Shown here: piece by piece, positions 46,245-58,991 of the stretch
How positions within the stretch are numbered: the stretch's first letter is position 1
How the letters are laid out: each line of letters starts with the position of its first letter
NCBI RefSeq assembly: GCF_000346465.2
Contig: NC_034012.1
Span: 19,410,508-19,474,507 of the forward strand
DNA: 64,000 nucleotides
Direction: 5' to 3'
DNA from: Prunus persica
Lineage: Eukaryota; Streptophyta; Magnoliopsida; Rosales; Rosaceae
The notes under the pieces: model-generated
Databases searched by the model: none
Told to the model about the DNA's origin: nothing
Seen by the model: the letters and a program-made list of their open reading frames with translations, nothing else
Made by a program: the position numbers and the translations under genes

Positions 46245-49200
46245 ATGGCGTACAGCTCCAGTCCTCAACGCCTCCTCCATCTGTTATCTCTCATCCTTCT
46301 TCTCTTCGCCTTTTGTTCCATCTCAGAATCAAGCCAGGTACTCCTCGATTCACTCTCCACTTTCTGTTTGGTTCCCGAGAAAAACAAAATAAAAAACAAA
46401 AAGTCTTAGTCTTTTGATTATTTTGTTATTTCAACGTGTGTCAGTTTTGCGATGCTGGATTTGGATATGGCGAGTCGTGTGGCGTTTCTTCGTCTTCGTC
46501 GACCAAGTTGTTGATCAAAGGCGGAACTGTAGTGAATGCTCATGAGATGGAGGTCGCTGATGTTTATGTGGAGGATGGAATCATTGTTGCTGTTAGGCCT
46601 AATATTAAGGTGCAATATTTCAGTCTCTGTTTTCTTTATTCGGTATTTTTGTAAAAATTGGATGAATTTCATTGGTATGTTGTAGTTGAGCTTGCTGGTC
46701 ATTGATTTTCTAAATCTTTAACCACTATTTTCTTTTTCCAAATATTTTTGTCTCTGCAAATGGGGTGGAGGTTCTAGTTTTTAGTTACTAGAAGTGGCTC
46801 ATAACTTCTTAAGTAACAAGCTGATATTGGAGGTCTAGTTATAACTTGTAGATAGGATATTGAGATTGGTAGGTTTGATGTATATGCTTGATACTTTGGG
46901 GGCCTTAGGGGCAGTGAAGGATGTGGGTTTTGCATTTTCTGTAGTTTTCCAATCCGTGCGGACCTGTTTCCTACTAGTTTCTTTATTAGTTCTGGACTAC
47001 TGGAGCAATGCAATCCTCTGTCCCCATTTCTTTTCCAACTAATAATACAATTCGTAAACGTGATTATAGGATGAGTTTTTAAATTCATCTCAATCAGTTT
47101 TATGGTGTGGTATTTAGGCACAGTGGATATGGTTATCTCTTTTCTTCCTTTCAGTCTCTTGTTATTTTTGGAGAAATTTGAGAGAGGTTTTGTCATGGAA
47201 GGTAGTTGAAAAGATTATTTAAATTTTGGTGCAAGGTTGGTTCCTCCCTATGTTCTAAGTTCTTTGTCGATGTGCTTTAATATTGGATTGCCAATTGATG
47301 TTGTGTTAAAGAGAATATAGAAGTGTATATAAGGGGCAAGGCAGCTCTTATTAAGAGTTTCATCCTGAGGTTTTCCAATCAAATCCATGCAAAAGGAGTG
47401 CCTAAGATGTGATTGAGATTTTCTTGTGGATGAAATGTATGCGGTGTTGATTTTGGCATTAGTGAGGATGCTTTGGCAAAAGGATATTTTCAAAAAAATC
47501 ATTTCATGATGAGGATGAGGCCTGCAGACGTGGTTAGTTATATGGTCTGGTCTTTTGTAAAACCTCACTGGTTCCAAAGCTTGCAGATTAGTCCTGATTC
47601 TTGTGGCAGAGTATCCTGTCTACTAAAGATTTTGAAAAAGTTGTTTTCTTAGAAGAAATTGCCTTTTCTTTTATGTAAAATAATCATGGATATTTTTGAT
47701 CTCTTGCATAAACTTAAGATGGTGGTCTAGGAAGCATGGATGTCTATGACCAGGAGATACCTATAGATAAATTCATTTTTATGTAGAATTGACAAGGACA
47801 AACTATAACTCTAGTCACACTATATATTAATTAAGTTTAAGTTGACTTTTAACTTTTGTATATATAATGAGATTTTTCTTATATAAAGCCAATGTCAAAA
47901 TATATGTATAATAGACAACTTTTATGACCAATCTTTGGTTCGCTCAAATCATTCTCCTGTAAATTAGTGTTTGAGAGAACATTAAAACTGATGATTTTCA
48001 AACTATTTTCAGTTACAATATCATAAAATTAGAGAATGGAATACAATACTTCTTCCAAAATCTCATAAATCATGAAATTATTAGTACAACCCCACTAACT
48101 CTAGAATTTGGAGAAAAACTTTGGTTCCCGAAGATCAATCTTATATGAATTTGAATGAAATAGTAATTGCACTTGCAGTATCACAGAAAATGAAGTGCTC
48201 TGTATCCGATTTTGGGGGTATATATTTATTGAAATGAAAGTGTAATGGTCTTGATCTAAATTACTCAGAGCGATGTAGAGAATGTTATCTATCTAAGTCA
48301 CTTTTCATTTGTGCTGAGTTCTTTATCTCCTATTTACTCTTTATATTATCTTTTATTTCTTTATGCTCTACTTGATTTGATGCCATATCACCCTGTCTTT
48401 TTAAAAAAATTGCCATTGGCAGGTTGGTGATGATGTCACTGTGCTTGAGGCCACTGGAAAGTTTGTCATGCCAGGTTAGTTTCATACGACACCTATGTGA
48501 TAGATTACTACAGCTTTTAACTATTCGGAGTCGGGGGAGTCTATAATAAGGGACACAATGTGCAAGTCATGAATGATGTAGGATATGGGTGAATTGAGTA
48601 TTTAGGTAGTTTGGTGGAAGCGAAAACAATGGAAAACAGAAAATAGAACAAAAAGGGATTGGTCTGGAATCACTCCAGGGGTTTGGCTTCACACCAAGTA
48701 GTCTCCAATCTCTGGAAAATAAGCTTTTCTTTATATCTCAACAACTCAACTCCATAATGAATTACATAGACTGGGTATTTATAATAATCTAACCCTAGAG
48801 TGAAAAGAAAAATTAAACTTATTCTAGGAAAGAAATCCTAATCCAAATAAAATAGGAAACTTAGAAATCCTACTGAAATCTGGAAAAACTAAAAATCCTA
48901 ATGAAATCTGGAAAACTTAGAGAACCTAGGAACTAACAAATAAATTAGGAAACTAATTAATAATTCCCTCTTCCATCTCTTTCGTTTGTAAACCCTAATG
49001 GGTTTGACAAAGATGTCCTCATCAATGAATAAAAGTTTTATGTTTAAAGGTCCCAATACTGTTTTCTGCACAGGCTTCACCTTTTGGGGTCTATCATGTT
49101 GTTTCAAGCTTTTCTTGTTATGTATACTGGTATTTGGATTTCTATTCTTCATTATTAAATATCCCCTAATAGTGAAATATGACTGTCGTTCTTTAGGGGC

Positions 49201-52200
49201 CAATCTGTGTTCTCTAAACTTTAATTTGTTTAACATTAACAGGAGGCATTGATCCTCATACCCACCTAGACATGGAGTTCATGGGTTCAGGAACCATTGA
49301 TGATTTCTTCAGTGGTCAGGCTGCGGCGTTAGCTGGTGGAACAACAATGCACATTGACTTTGTTATACCAGTTAATGGAAGTTTATTGTCAGGATTAGAA
49401 GCTTATGAAAAAAAGTCTAAGAAGTCCTGCATGGATTATGGTTTCCATATGGCAATTACAAAATGGGATGAAGTTGTTTCAAAAGAAATGGAAATAATGG
49501 TCAATGAGAAAGGTCAGTCATATGTATTTCCAGGTTTTATTGAGTGAGCTTAATTGTTGGCCATGCTAAGTTTTATGAAATTGATTTGTATTTACAATTT
49601 GTGAACTTAATTCAGGTATAAACTCTTTCAAGTTTTTCATGGCATACAAGGGGTCTTTTATGATCAATGATGAGCTTCTGCTACAAGCATTCAAAAAGTG
49701 CAAGTCTCTTGGTGCGTTAGCTATGGTTCATGCAGAAAATGGAGATGCTGTATATGAAGGACAGAGAAGAATGATAGAACTTGGTATTACTGGTCCAGAG
49801 GGACATGCTCTTTCAAGGCCCCCAGTGGTAATTATAGAAATAAATTCATGGTGCAAACATAACTTGGATAAGATGAAAGCGTGGTTTTTTTTTCTTCCTA
49901 TTATGCAAACATAACTTTGATATTAATTAGTAATTATTAAATGCGCATTTGTTATGCTGTAATATTTAATGCCTCTATGCATTGCCTTGTAGCAACCTTA
50001 ACATAATAGTTATTAATCTTACAATTCAATAGTACTTTATATTCCATATCTACCTGGTATGAATATTTTATTTTTATTTATCAGTCCGTATTTTTATGGG
50101 TAAACTTTCTTCTGCAATCATGACATAGATATGGTAGCAATCCTAATTCTGGGTGAGGCTCTTGTTTCTTTCTTTGAAACTAAGAAGATGTTCTCGTTCT
50201 TACTATATTGGAAAAACTAGTTAAAAACTTTCTTAGAGATTGAGGAAAGATGCCCATCCAGTTATGCTGTTTTCATGTTATCAGGTTGAACTTTTGTAAA
50301 AGAGTTTGGTTTTGTGGCCCTCACTGTTTTAGAAAGACTACAACAAGTAGGATACATGCTTCTAATCTGATCCCCTTTGCAGCTGCATGCAAAGTAATGA
50401 TTGTCTAAAATTTGGTCCTTTAGTAATGAATATGCAATTATTTAGGCAGGTATCTTTTTATGCTGATGTCATATTAATGGAAATTCATTTGTTATATTTG
50501 TTCTGTGGTTCTTTAAATTATCTAATAGCTATTTGCAAGTATGTTAATGAGCATATGATCAATGTCTGATTCAACTTAAATAACAATGCAGCTGGAAGGA
50601 GAAGCAACTGCTCGAGCAATTAAACTCGCAGGTTTTGTGAACACTCCCCTCTATGTAGTTCACGTGATGAGCATTGATGCTATGGAAGAAATTTCTAAAG
50701 CTCGTAAATCAGGTTCTTTGTGTTTTACATTTCTTGCTCTGCTGATAAATTTAGCAGGACTATGTTTTTTTCTTTTTTCGATTGGGGACTATCTTGTTAT
50801 TGATAACTAGAATTTCTACTATTTCATTGGTTTGTTTATTTAGTTACAATTTGTGTAAATAAGCATTAAACTCTCCTTTTTTTCTCAGAACTATACATTA
50901 ATTGCCTAAGTAAATAGCTTCAGCAGTTGGTCTTGGTATACAACAAATTCATTCTCTAACATTACCGGGTCATGCCGGAATCATGTTCAACCACCCTTTC
51001 CCAAGGTTCCATAGTGTGCTGTGGACTGACTCTATATCACCTGTATTTTGTATCCTAATTCAATGACAAACAGGTACCAATTTCCAAAAATTTTGATTTG
51101 TTGAAGTGGCGTCACAAAGAATATGCTGCAAGAGTTTATGATACCCAGCCAGCGTGCATTTTAGCAACTGCAAAGAATTTCTTATATAATTGTCAATTCT
51201 GATATGTGTTGATTCATGGTAGCATAGAGACCAAAAAGCTCAAACGAAGGCTAATAGAAAGAACACAATGAACAAACTGTAAAAGAAACTTATGGACAGA
51301 CTTCCACAAATACGTGTATTAATAAAGATAGATGAAGCTGATTAAGATGGCATATAAACTCTAGACATTTTTCCAGACAGTATCCTGTTTCTTTTTTACC
51401 TATCATTTTGGGAAGGGAAAAAAAATGACTCTCTTAAACTGCAGGGCTGAAGGTTATTGGAGAACCAGTAGTTTCTGGGTTAGTGCTGAATGATTCTTGG
51501 CTTTGGGATCCTGACTTTATCACTGCCGCTAAGTAGGAGGCTGCACTTTTTGTTATAGTCTTCTTTATTGAATTTTTTCAATGTTCTGTCAGTCAAATAG
51601 AGCCATGTTAAGCATAGCCGCCTTCTGAAAATTCAGGTATGTCATGAGTCCCCCTATAAGGGCCGCAGGACATGGCAAAGCCCTTCAAGCTGCTCTTTCA
51701 ATGGGAACTCTGCAGGTGTCTCTCTTATTCAACCTTATTTAAGAATTATATAAGAATTATCTGATTTGGTCCATATTGCTTTTTGGTACTGCAATGATTT
51801 ATTTCATAGCTTTGAAAGGATGGGGAGAACTAGTAAGGAGTTATTGTAAATGATGAGACAAGTTTATGATTGTCCATTGACATTGTATTCATAACCAGAC
51901 TTTGATAAAACATGACGGGACATATACTATTCAGCTGCCTAAACTTTTGTTTGTTTTTCATAGCTTTGAAAGGATGGGGACAACTACTAAGGAGTTATTG
52001 TAAATGGAGACAAGTTTATGGTTGTCCCTTGACATTGTATTCAGAACCAGATTTTGATCAAACATGAGGGGATATATACTATTCAGCTGCCTAAACTTTT
52101 GTTTTTTTTGTGTGTGGGTAATTTAGCTACCTGAACTTAATGGTGAACATATTTGTTTTAAGAAAGTATAGATTGACCTAGATTTTGCAATGTGCAGCTT

Positions 52201-55094
52201 GTAGGAACCGATCATTGTACCTTCAACTCAACACAGAAAGCTCTTGGAATTGATGATTTCCAGAAAATTCCAAATGGTGTCAATGGTAGTCACAGAAATG
52301 GTCTTTGATATTGTTCAACTAAGATATATGCTCTGTTTTCTATGACAATTTCAGTTTCTAATACTTAACACGGCAACTGGAAATTAGGTATTGAGGAGAG
52401 GATGCATCTTGTATGGGATACAATGGTGGTAAGCGGCCATAAAATTCCTGCTCATCCCCTAAATAAGCAGCTTAAATTAGAATCAGTGTTTTGGATAATC
52501 TTTTATTTTTTTAAATTTCTGTGCCTACTTTCAGGAATCCGGTCAAATTTCTGTTACTGACTATGTCCGGGTGACAAGTACCGAATGGTATTCTTGCAGC
52601 GAATTGTGTTTACTATAAATTCCCATTATGCTGCCTAAAGTACGTTAAAATGATTTCAACGTCCACAAAATTTTCAGTGCTAGGATTTTCAATATATATC
52701 CGAGGAAGGGAGCAATTCGTGCCGGTTCGGATGCAGATATAATTATACTCAATCCGAACTCAAGCTTTGAAATAAGTGCAAAGTCCCACCACTCTAGATC
52801 TGATACCAATGTCTACGAGGGATGGAGAGGGAAGGTAATATTTGTCACACAAAGGATTTTATTTTTCCATAAGATAGTATGTTATTACTTTAGAATTAGG
52901 AAGCTACTGCTCCCTCTTTGGGGAGACCTTGGTGGCTATGATCTACTGACATGGATACGTGTGTCAAGTGTTGACTTGGATTTGTGGTATCTGATCTGAG
53001 CAAGAAACAAAAATGAGATGAGGTGTCTGAAATGGCATATATTATATGTGTGTGTATTAAATGCATTCCCAGATAATGGATACTATTAAATGCAATTTGA
53101 AACAAATTGTTTGATGTCAAACCCATATGTGATACAACGAATTTGATATTGAACTGATTCTGTATCTAGCAGCCTAAATGGCCTTTAAAATTAGACTTGG
53201 TCATTTTGGAATTAGTTTTATCTGGGATTGTGGATTTTAATTTAATACTTCCTTTTAGTAGCCAAAAAACTATTTTTTAACATAAGTTCTCCTTCATTAA
53301 AAAGATTCATGTAGGTAGAATTGAAAAGAGCATTATTAAAATTTTGAAGTCCCATTGTTGGGTCAAAATAAGTAAAACAATTGCTGTAGGAGTTTGATAT
53401 CTCGTGTAAAATTCCTGCAATCATGACAATTGACTAGACTAAGTAACACTAAAGTGCAATTATAGCTTTCAAAATCTACATGGTAATCATAATATATTGA
53501 AGAAAATTATCTATTTAGATAATAGTAAATATGTCAAAGTTCAAATCCCTCTTTTATTTATTTATTATTTATGTTTGAATAATGAAATGTATATGTGGAT
53601 TTTATTAACATATCGAATTAATATTTTTTTTTCTAAAGTTAAATTAAACAATTTACACTAAAAGCTCCGATCCAATTCACTTCATTCAGATTTACATTAC
53701 ACCTAAGCTGCTTGACTTAGTAGTTAATATAGTTAGGCTGTTTTTAGCCAAAATTTAGACAGCCTCGTATTCATCAAAATAAGAAGAGAATACAATGTTA
53801 ATTTCAAGAATTGGCTGGTTAACTTATGCAAAGCAGCACGTGTTTATTCTGTTTATATTTCTAATTTTCAGTCTATTTGAGGCATATAAGAATTATCGGT
53901 GGCATTAATGCACTTTTATTTTACATTTTAATGCATTATATGATTGGACATGACCATGACAGCCTACTTTTCTCTTTGTCTTCTATTTTATTCTATCACT
54001 GCAAATAACAACCACTTCAAAAAGATATTGAATATTAAGAACGTTGGTCTTCTCAAATGCAACATTTTGATGTAGCAGGAATAGATACTTCCTAAGGTTT
54101 TTCCAATTCGACTAGAATTTTGCTATTTTCTTTTTACGAAATTCTATGTTTCCTTTAGCCTAAGGATTTTTCGCTTATTTATGCCCCTTTTTTCTCAAAA
54201 AAGGATGTTTAGCGTATTTAAATGGTGTTCTAAAGATAGATTTGTTTCTTTTCTGCTACCATTATTCTTGGTATTTTATTGGTGAATCAACAAGGTTGGT
54301 ACCATAGTTTTGACCTCACTTTATTCCTTGAGGACGTCCAAAAGGGGAGAGCCCATTATCTTCCATATATAATGGCCATCCTCACCCTCTCATCGGAACT
54401 CTCTTGGATTCACTCTCTCAAAAGTCTCTCATGCCTCAATGTAAATATAACACTCATTACATAGTGAAAACTGACATGGATGTAGCACGAATTCGGTGAG
54501 CCATGATAAATCTCGTGTGTTCTTGGTGTGATTATGTGATTCACGGTTTTTAAGTTCTATTCACAGTATTTTCATGGGAAAATCAACAGGTTCCAAGGAA
54601 GATTGTGGATTGTTATATCTTTTTTATTGTAGTTATATGCTTCCCTGTATTATCCTTCTATTCTTTGCCCCCGTGTGTGGTATTTTCCCCTCAAACTTTT
54701 CTCCAGTTTGTACATACACAACAAAATATACTTGCATTCATAAAGTTTCATTCTTATACGTGTGTGTGTGGATTGAGCTTGTACAAAGCCTGTGTAATAC
54801 TGTGCGTGCATTCATGTGGCATTTTTATGGTATGCCAGACATTAAAAGTTCATATTACATTTTTTCTGGGAAGGTTGAAGTGACAATGTTCTATTTTCGC
54901 AGGGAAAGGTTGAAGTGACCATTTCTGGTGGAAGGGTTGTTTGGTTAAATGATGAGTTGAAGGTTTTTCCTGGTTCTGGCAAGTATGTAGAAATGCGACC
55001 TTTCAGTTATCTTTTCAATGGAATTGGCAAGGCAGATGCAAAGTATCTATCTTCTCTTAAAGCCCCTGTAAAGCGTTTCAGAGCTACCACATAA
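46245..55094 (+). CDS. PYD2: Dihydropyrimidinase, tandem copy 2 (13 exons, 536 aa)
   Basis: Exons: 46245-46337, 46445-46609, 48423-48474, 49243-49512, 49616-49827, 50592-50712, 51445-51532, 51637-51715, 52198-52285, 52388-52428, 52535-52587, 52678-52834, 54903-55094. The structure matches copy 1 exon for exon; exon 2 is one codon shorter (GESCG against GESTCG). The metal-binding blocks [30 protein letters not shown] and GTDHC are all kept, so it should be active. Differences from copy 1 include S3Y, EFMGSG for EFMGSE, GLK for GQK, AAGHGK for AARHGK and GTDHCT for GTDHCP. The signal-like N-terminus is retained and the first intron has a normal GT donor. No stop or frameshift is seen. Confidence 0.93.
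48569..49029. mobile_element. 451-bp solo LTR in intron 3 of dihydropyrimidinase copy 2
   Basis: The inserted segment 48574-49024 starts TGATGTAGGATATGG and ends GTCCTCATCA, giving TGATG...CATCA ends. It is flanked by the 5-bp duplication ATGAA (48569-48573 and 49025-49029). Copy 1 has the empty site, GTCAGGAATAAAAG. This confirms a clean insertion after the gene duplication, or loss by gene conversion in copy 1. No coding content; the element family is unknown. Confidence 0.88.
51802..52110 (+). repeat. 154-bp tandem duplication in intron 8 of dihydropyrimidinase copy 2
   Basis: TTTCATAGCTTTGAAAGGAT starts at 51802 and again at 51956, each followed by the same GGAGTTATTGTAAATG and CATTGTATTC blocks. 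Copy 1 has a single unit at 38245-38395. Confidence 0.85.
53059..54158. other. 1.1-kb segment present only in intron 12 of copy 2
   Basis: Copy 1 joins GTGTGTGTATT directly to CCTAAGGATTTTTCGCC (about 39305). Copy 2 has 1.1 kb of AT-rich DNA between the same flanks. No terminal repeats or target duplication are evident, so whether this is an insertion in copy 2 or a deletion in copy 1 is undecided. Confidence 0.7.
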
Positions 55095-58000
55095 AAAGCT
55101 CAGGTACTTCTTTCCTTTTCGACTATTATTATTTAAACTTGAGGTGTAAATGGACATGATGCTCCTGTATATATGGCAAATGGTTTGAATAATAAGATCA
55201 AAGTTTCTATTTTTGTTGTACCATGTACGTGAATTCACTTTAAAGTCAATAAATAATATTCTTGTTGCAGTTTGCAGTTGGCAATTTATTTGAATGGATA
55301 AGTTTATATTAACCAACTTCATTTGTGTCGTAACTTACTTTGTTAATGATATAGGCTGTTGACGATGTGTTACATTTGTTTAATGTAAGTGTTGGATTGT
55401 CTTAATTGAAGGCTCATTGTGTTGGCTTCATTTGGGGCTGGTTCTTTGTAGAGCATAATACTAGGGAGAAGTGATTTGTTGGTTTTCTAATATAAACATG
55501 TATGCACTCTATTGACCAGGAACACAATACCATGATCTTCTTATTCTTCTGACTTTTATTTCCAACTTGCTTTCATGGCATTGTGCCACCTTTCTCGGTC
55601 TCTCTTTTCAGCCATCACTTGCCACCACCGTTCTCTCTCCCTCTGATTCCACACTGGTTTCCATTTTCTTTACAGTGCTTTCTTTCTAAAATCACTGGTT
55701 CTGAGAGAAGCACGAAATGTAAGCTCACATTTCTTAGCATTGTTTCATAATATGGATTTTAACCAACAGCCCCATCATTAGCCTACTGCATCTTTCCCAT
55801 TTTTTTGATCCATCAAGCGATTGCATCTTTAGTTATCATTGGTATTCTTTCATGTCCAAAAGGAAAAGGGATGTCTGGGAGCTGTTTGCTGGATTGGAAA
55901 GAGAGTACTTGGGTTCTTCCAATAACTAAACAGTATATCATGACTGAATCTAACTGGGGTTTGTGGTGGTGGAGGAATTGGATTGGAAAAAAGAGGGCCC
56001 TGAGCTTTTTTGTTGATATGGGTTGTCTAGTTGGGCTTAATTATATTTGGGCAAGGCCCTTACCATGGAAGTTGAAGCCCTAAAAGAACAAAGTTCCAAG
56101 GACCATAGAGAAGACCTCCTCTGAAGGACCTCAAATCTTCACAATGAGGAATATAAGAGGAAGCAGCCTTAGAAGTTTATCAGAGCTGTAGCAAAGAGAG
56201 TTTGAATATCCGATCCCGAATTTGAAATACATTAGATGATGATGAGCATACTTTGGATTTTGTTGGGCCTCGCCAAGTTCAATTGATAATTGCTACTGGA
56301 GTCTTTGACGTTATTTAAGTTAGGGGTATTTCTTGAGAAAAAAAGAAGATGAAGTTTTCTTGGTAAACGTTGTCTGCCTGCAAAGAAACTGAAGTATATT
56401 TCTGTTCTTGTTATTGTTTATTCTTTGAATCCGTAACGTATGATTGAGAAAGACTTATTTTCCATGACTGCTTGAACCATGTTACACTGCTGCCGCCACA
56501 TTTGTGTTTACAGCTGTTATTTGGCCTTTGATATCAATTTGTTATTTATTTTTTCTGAGGCCTTGAATCAAATCATGTCTAACGGTGGTGAGAGGTCTTG
56601 AAGGAGATGGGAGGAAGAGTCAGACAGGAGTGTAAGAGTCAGTTACAAACACTTAAGTAGAGATTTTAGAATTGAACAAAAGGTTTAAATACTTGAGATA
56701 GATGACATATCGTACGCAGCAGCAATGAAGATTACCGAGAGTTCGCTTCTGGGCATCCTTGTGGGCTTCAGTTTCTTTAGATTTTGGAGGACTGGTCCTT
56801 TTGGGAGGCTGTTGCTAATTAGTTTTGTTTCCATTGGCTTCGGTTTGTTGATTGTTTAGTTGGCTGAAGTCTTGGGCACATCTTGTCCCCTGCGCTGTAC
56901 ATTCTAATGTACCTTTTGTATTTTTATCAAAAACAAAAAGTTATGGGCATTTCACTACTTTTTTTAACTAGGGTTTCTCTTAAGTTACATTGTTGTAATC
57001 GTTCAGCAAAGATTTTGGACAATTGAATGAAGATGCAGCAGTTTTGCTTCTCTCTAGGTTTGTGTGGTGCAACCTAATCTTAGGTGTGTTGCAAGGCCTC
57101 TAGGAGTGATTCGTAGAACCGTATTGCTGTGATGCTGCTAGTGGTTTATATCTTTTTTTTTACAATTTTCGCTTCTTGTTTCATAAAATCCGTATGGATC
57201 TCACTTACCAGACTTACAGCAATGAGAATACCTAATTTAAACAAAGAGGAGCCTTTCTACATACTATTCCTCTTTGCTCGTTATCAGTTTTGGGATCAAA
57301 GCCTGGTTGAGGTCATGTTTACATAATGAGGAAGGGATTTTAATGGAAGATCATAATTGAACGAGATGAGATGATGTTCCACATATTGAGCAACTTAGGC
57401 ACTGAACTCCCGAATTGACAACAGGGATACTGAAAGTCTTCAATCCACTGATGATTCAGCAGGCCAAGAACAAATAAGCAGCCAAAGTTCAGGAATTCAA
57501 GGTTTGAAGGTTAAAGCTCGAAGTTGAAGTCAAAGCTACATTGAGGTTTCTAAGTCATTACTTATCCTTAGGAAAGGTAAGTAAGACTTAGAGCCTCTTT
57601 CATATTCAGTGGTTATTTAGATGCATTATGCATGTCTACATGTTCATTCTTAAATTAATGCATATTTCTAAATGTACATTGGATTGAAATTTAAGTCTGG
57701 GCTTTATAGTACAAAACCTGTTTCTCCAATTCTTTCCCATTGTGCACGAACGAAAAAGGGTTTGTGCATCCGTAGCTTTTTGAGTGATTTTTCTTCCATG
57801 AACTTCTAGGTTTTTCTGCATACATCTTTGAGTAGTTCATGGTGCATATCATTCAAGTTCAGTAGATTGTTCCATGTGAAATCTACTGAAGCTGTCACAT
57901 CCATCATCCTTCTACACTTGAGGTTGTGACATGTGCCTTCTCAATAAGACAAGTCTAGGTGAGTTCATGCTTCAAGGCGATTGACAAACTCATAGAATTC

Positions 58001-58200
58001 TGTGCTGGTTTTGGAAGAGATGATAGTTCATGAAGTTTGCGTGGTTGAAGTAGTAGAAAAGGAGCGTAGGGTTTGGCTGCCTCCTCGAATCTAGTGAGAT
58101 AAGTAGAAATAGTCTCTTATATATTGCTTTCTAACCAATGTATTGATTCTTATTGGTCCGGGTCTCGTGGTTTTTCCCTGGGAAGATTTTACACATAACA
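55095..58200. other. 3' flank of dihydropyrimidinase copy 2 and intergenic sequence
   Basis: 55095-56846 is the duplicated 3' flank, with an insertion at 55987-56205. From 56847 to 58200 no gene is recognised. The stretch GTCTCGTGGTTTTTCCC at about 58160 followed by CTTGTGTGC near 58207 resembles the R-U5 end of a copia LTR, but no boundaries can be placed. Confidence 0.45.
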
Positions 58201-58207
58201 AATCTTG

Positions 58208-58419
58208 TGTGCAATTTATGGCTAGTTTGGGATTGCTGTCACTTAAAAAAAAAAGTTGCTTTTGCTGTGCTTTAAAAATAATTAGTTGTAAAATAAAGCA
58301 ACTTCATGTTTGGTAAATAATTCTTTTAAAGTGTTAGTACAAAAAGTAGTATCAAAACTGTTTGGTAAATTTTAATATAAAAATGTTGTAATTGTTAATA
58401 CTGACTCAAATAGATATGA
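58208..58419. mobile_element. Left part of a probable MITE ending at the assembly gap
   Basis: The stretch beginning GGCTAGTTTGGGATTGCTGT, with TTGCTTTTGCTGTGCTTTAAAA and a facing AAAATAAAGCAAC, has the look of a plant MITE terminus of the GGCTNGTTTGGGA class. The matching right end is not present after the gap, so it probably lies within the missing sequence. Confidence 0.4.
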
Positions 58420-58519
58420 NNNNNNNNNNNNNNNNNNNNNNNNNNNNNNNNNNNNNNNNNNNNNNNNNNNNNNNNNNNNNNNNNNNNNNNNNNNNNNNNN
58501 NNNNNNNNNNNNNNNNNNN
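58420..58519. other. Assembly gap (100 N)
   Basis: Exactly 100 N, the usual placeholder for a gap of unknown length. Confidence 1.
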
Positions 58520-58780
58520 CACTCAGTTGCTAATGTTGGAGAAAGCCGAAACGGTGGCCACGCATGCCAAACATAAGCGCCACCAACTTTTGCTGCAAAA
58601 CCAGCAAAATCATGAGCTGCCATATTACAACATCGCGGTACATGAGAAAAAGACACTGCAGATATCCTTCACAAGCCCAGCAATATCATGAAAGATGCCC
58701 TCCAGCATCACATCTGGAATTGTTTGGGTGCACAGAGCGTCAATCATGATTTGACTCCCTTCAAAGAAGCTTAGGAAATT
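58520..58780 (-). pseudogene. RNase H-like fragment (RVT_3 type) from a non-LTR retrotransposon
   Basis: On the minus strand the readable frame runs from FEGSQIMIDALC through DIAGLVKDICS, then shifts by one base into VSFSHVPRCCNMAAHDFAGF and AAKVG. The pattern of a variable stretch, DI..L, and SHVPR.CN.AAH is that of the RNase H domain found in plant LINE relatives and their domesticated fragments. The DNA lies in or just beyond the 3' end of the NOI gene and next to the gap. The frameshift makes it non-functional. Confidence 0.65.
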
Positions 58781-58991
58781 ATCCCGTCATTGTATGATAT
58801 GGTTTCTGTTCTTTCTTATCTATTTTACTTTGTTCACAATGAATAAGTACAAACAAATCCAACGGTATGGACTAAAATAGAATGTATATTGCTCACTCAA
58901 AGATTGATGAACGAGTCTTGTCTATAAGATTACATGTCGATAATAGATTACAAAGGACAGGAATGGATAAATTACTCCCATTCTTAGGAAA

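Larger units (their letters stand above)
46206..56846 (+). repeat. Tandem duplication unit, copy 2
   Basis: Homologous to 33412-41738 but 2.3 kb longer because of several insertions: about 175 bp in intron 2 (47778-47953), a solo LTR in intron 3, a 154-bp tandem duplication in intron 8, about 1.1 kb extra in intron 12 and about 220 bp in the 3' flank (55987-56205). Confidence 0.85.
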
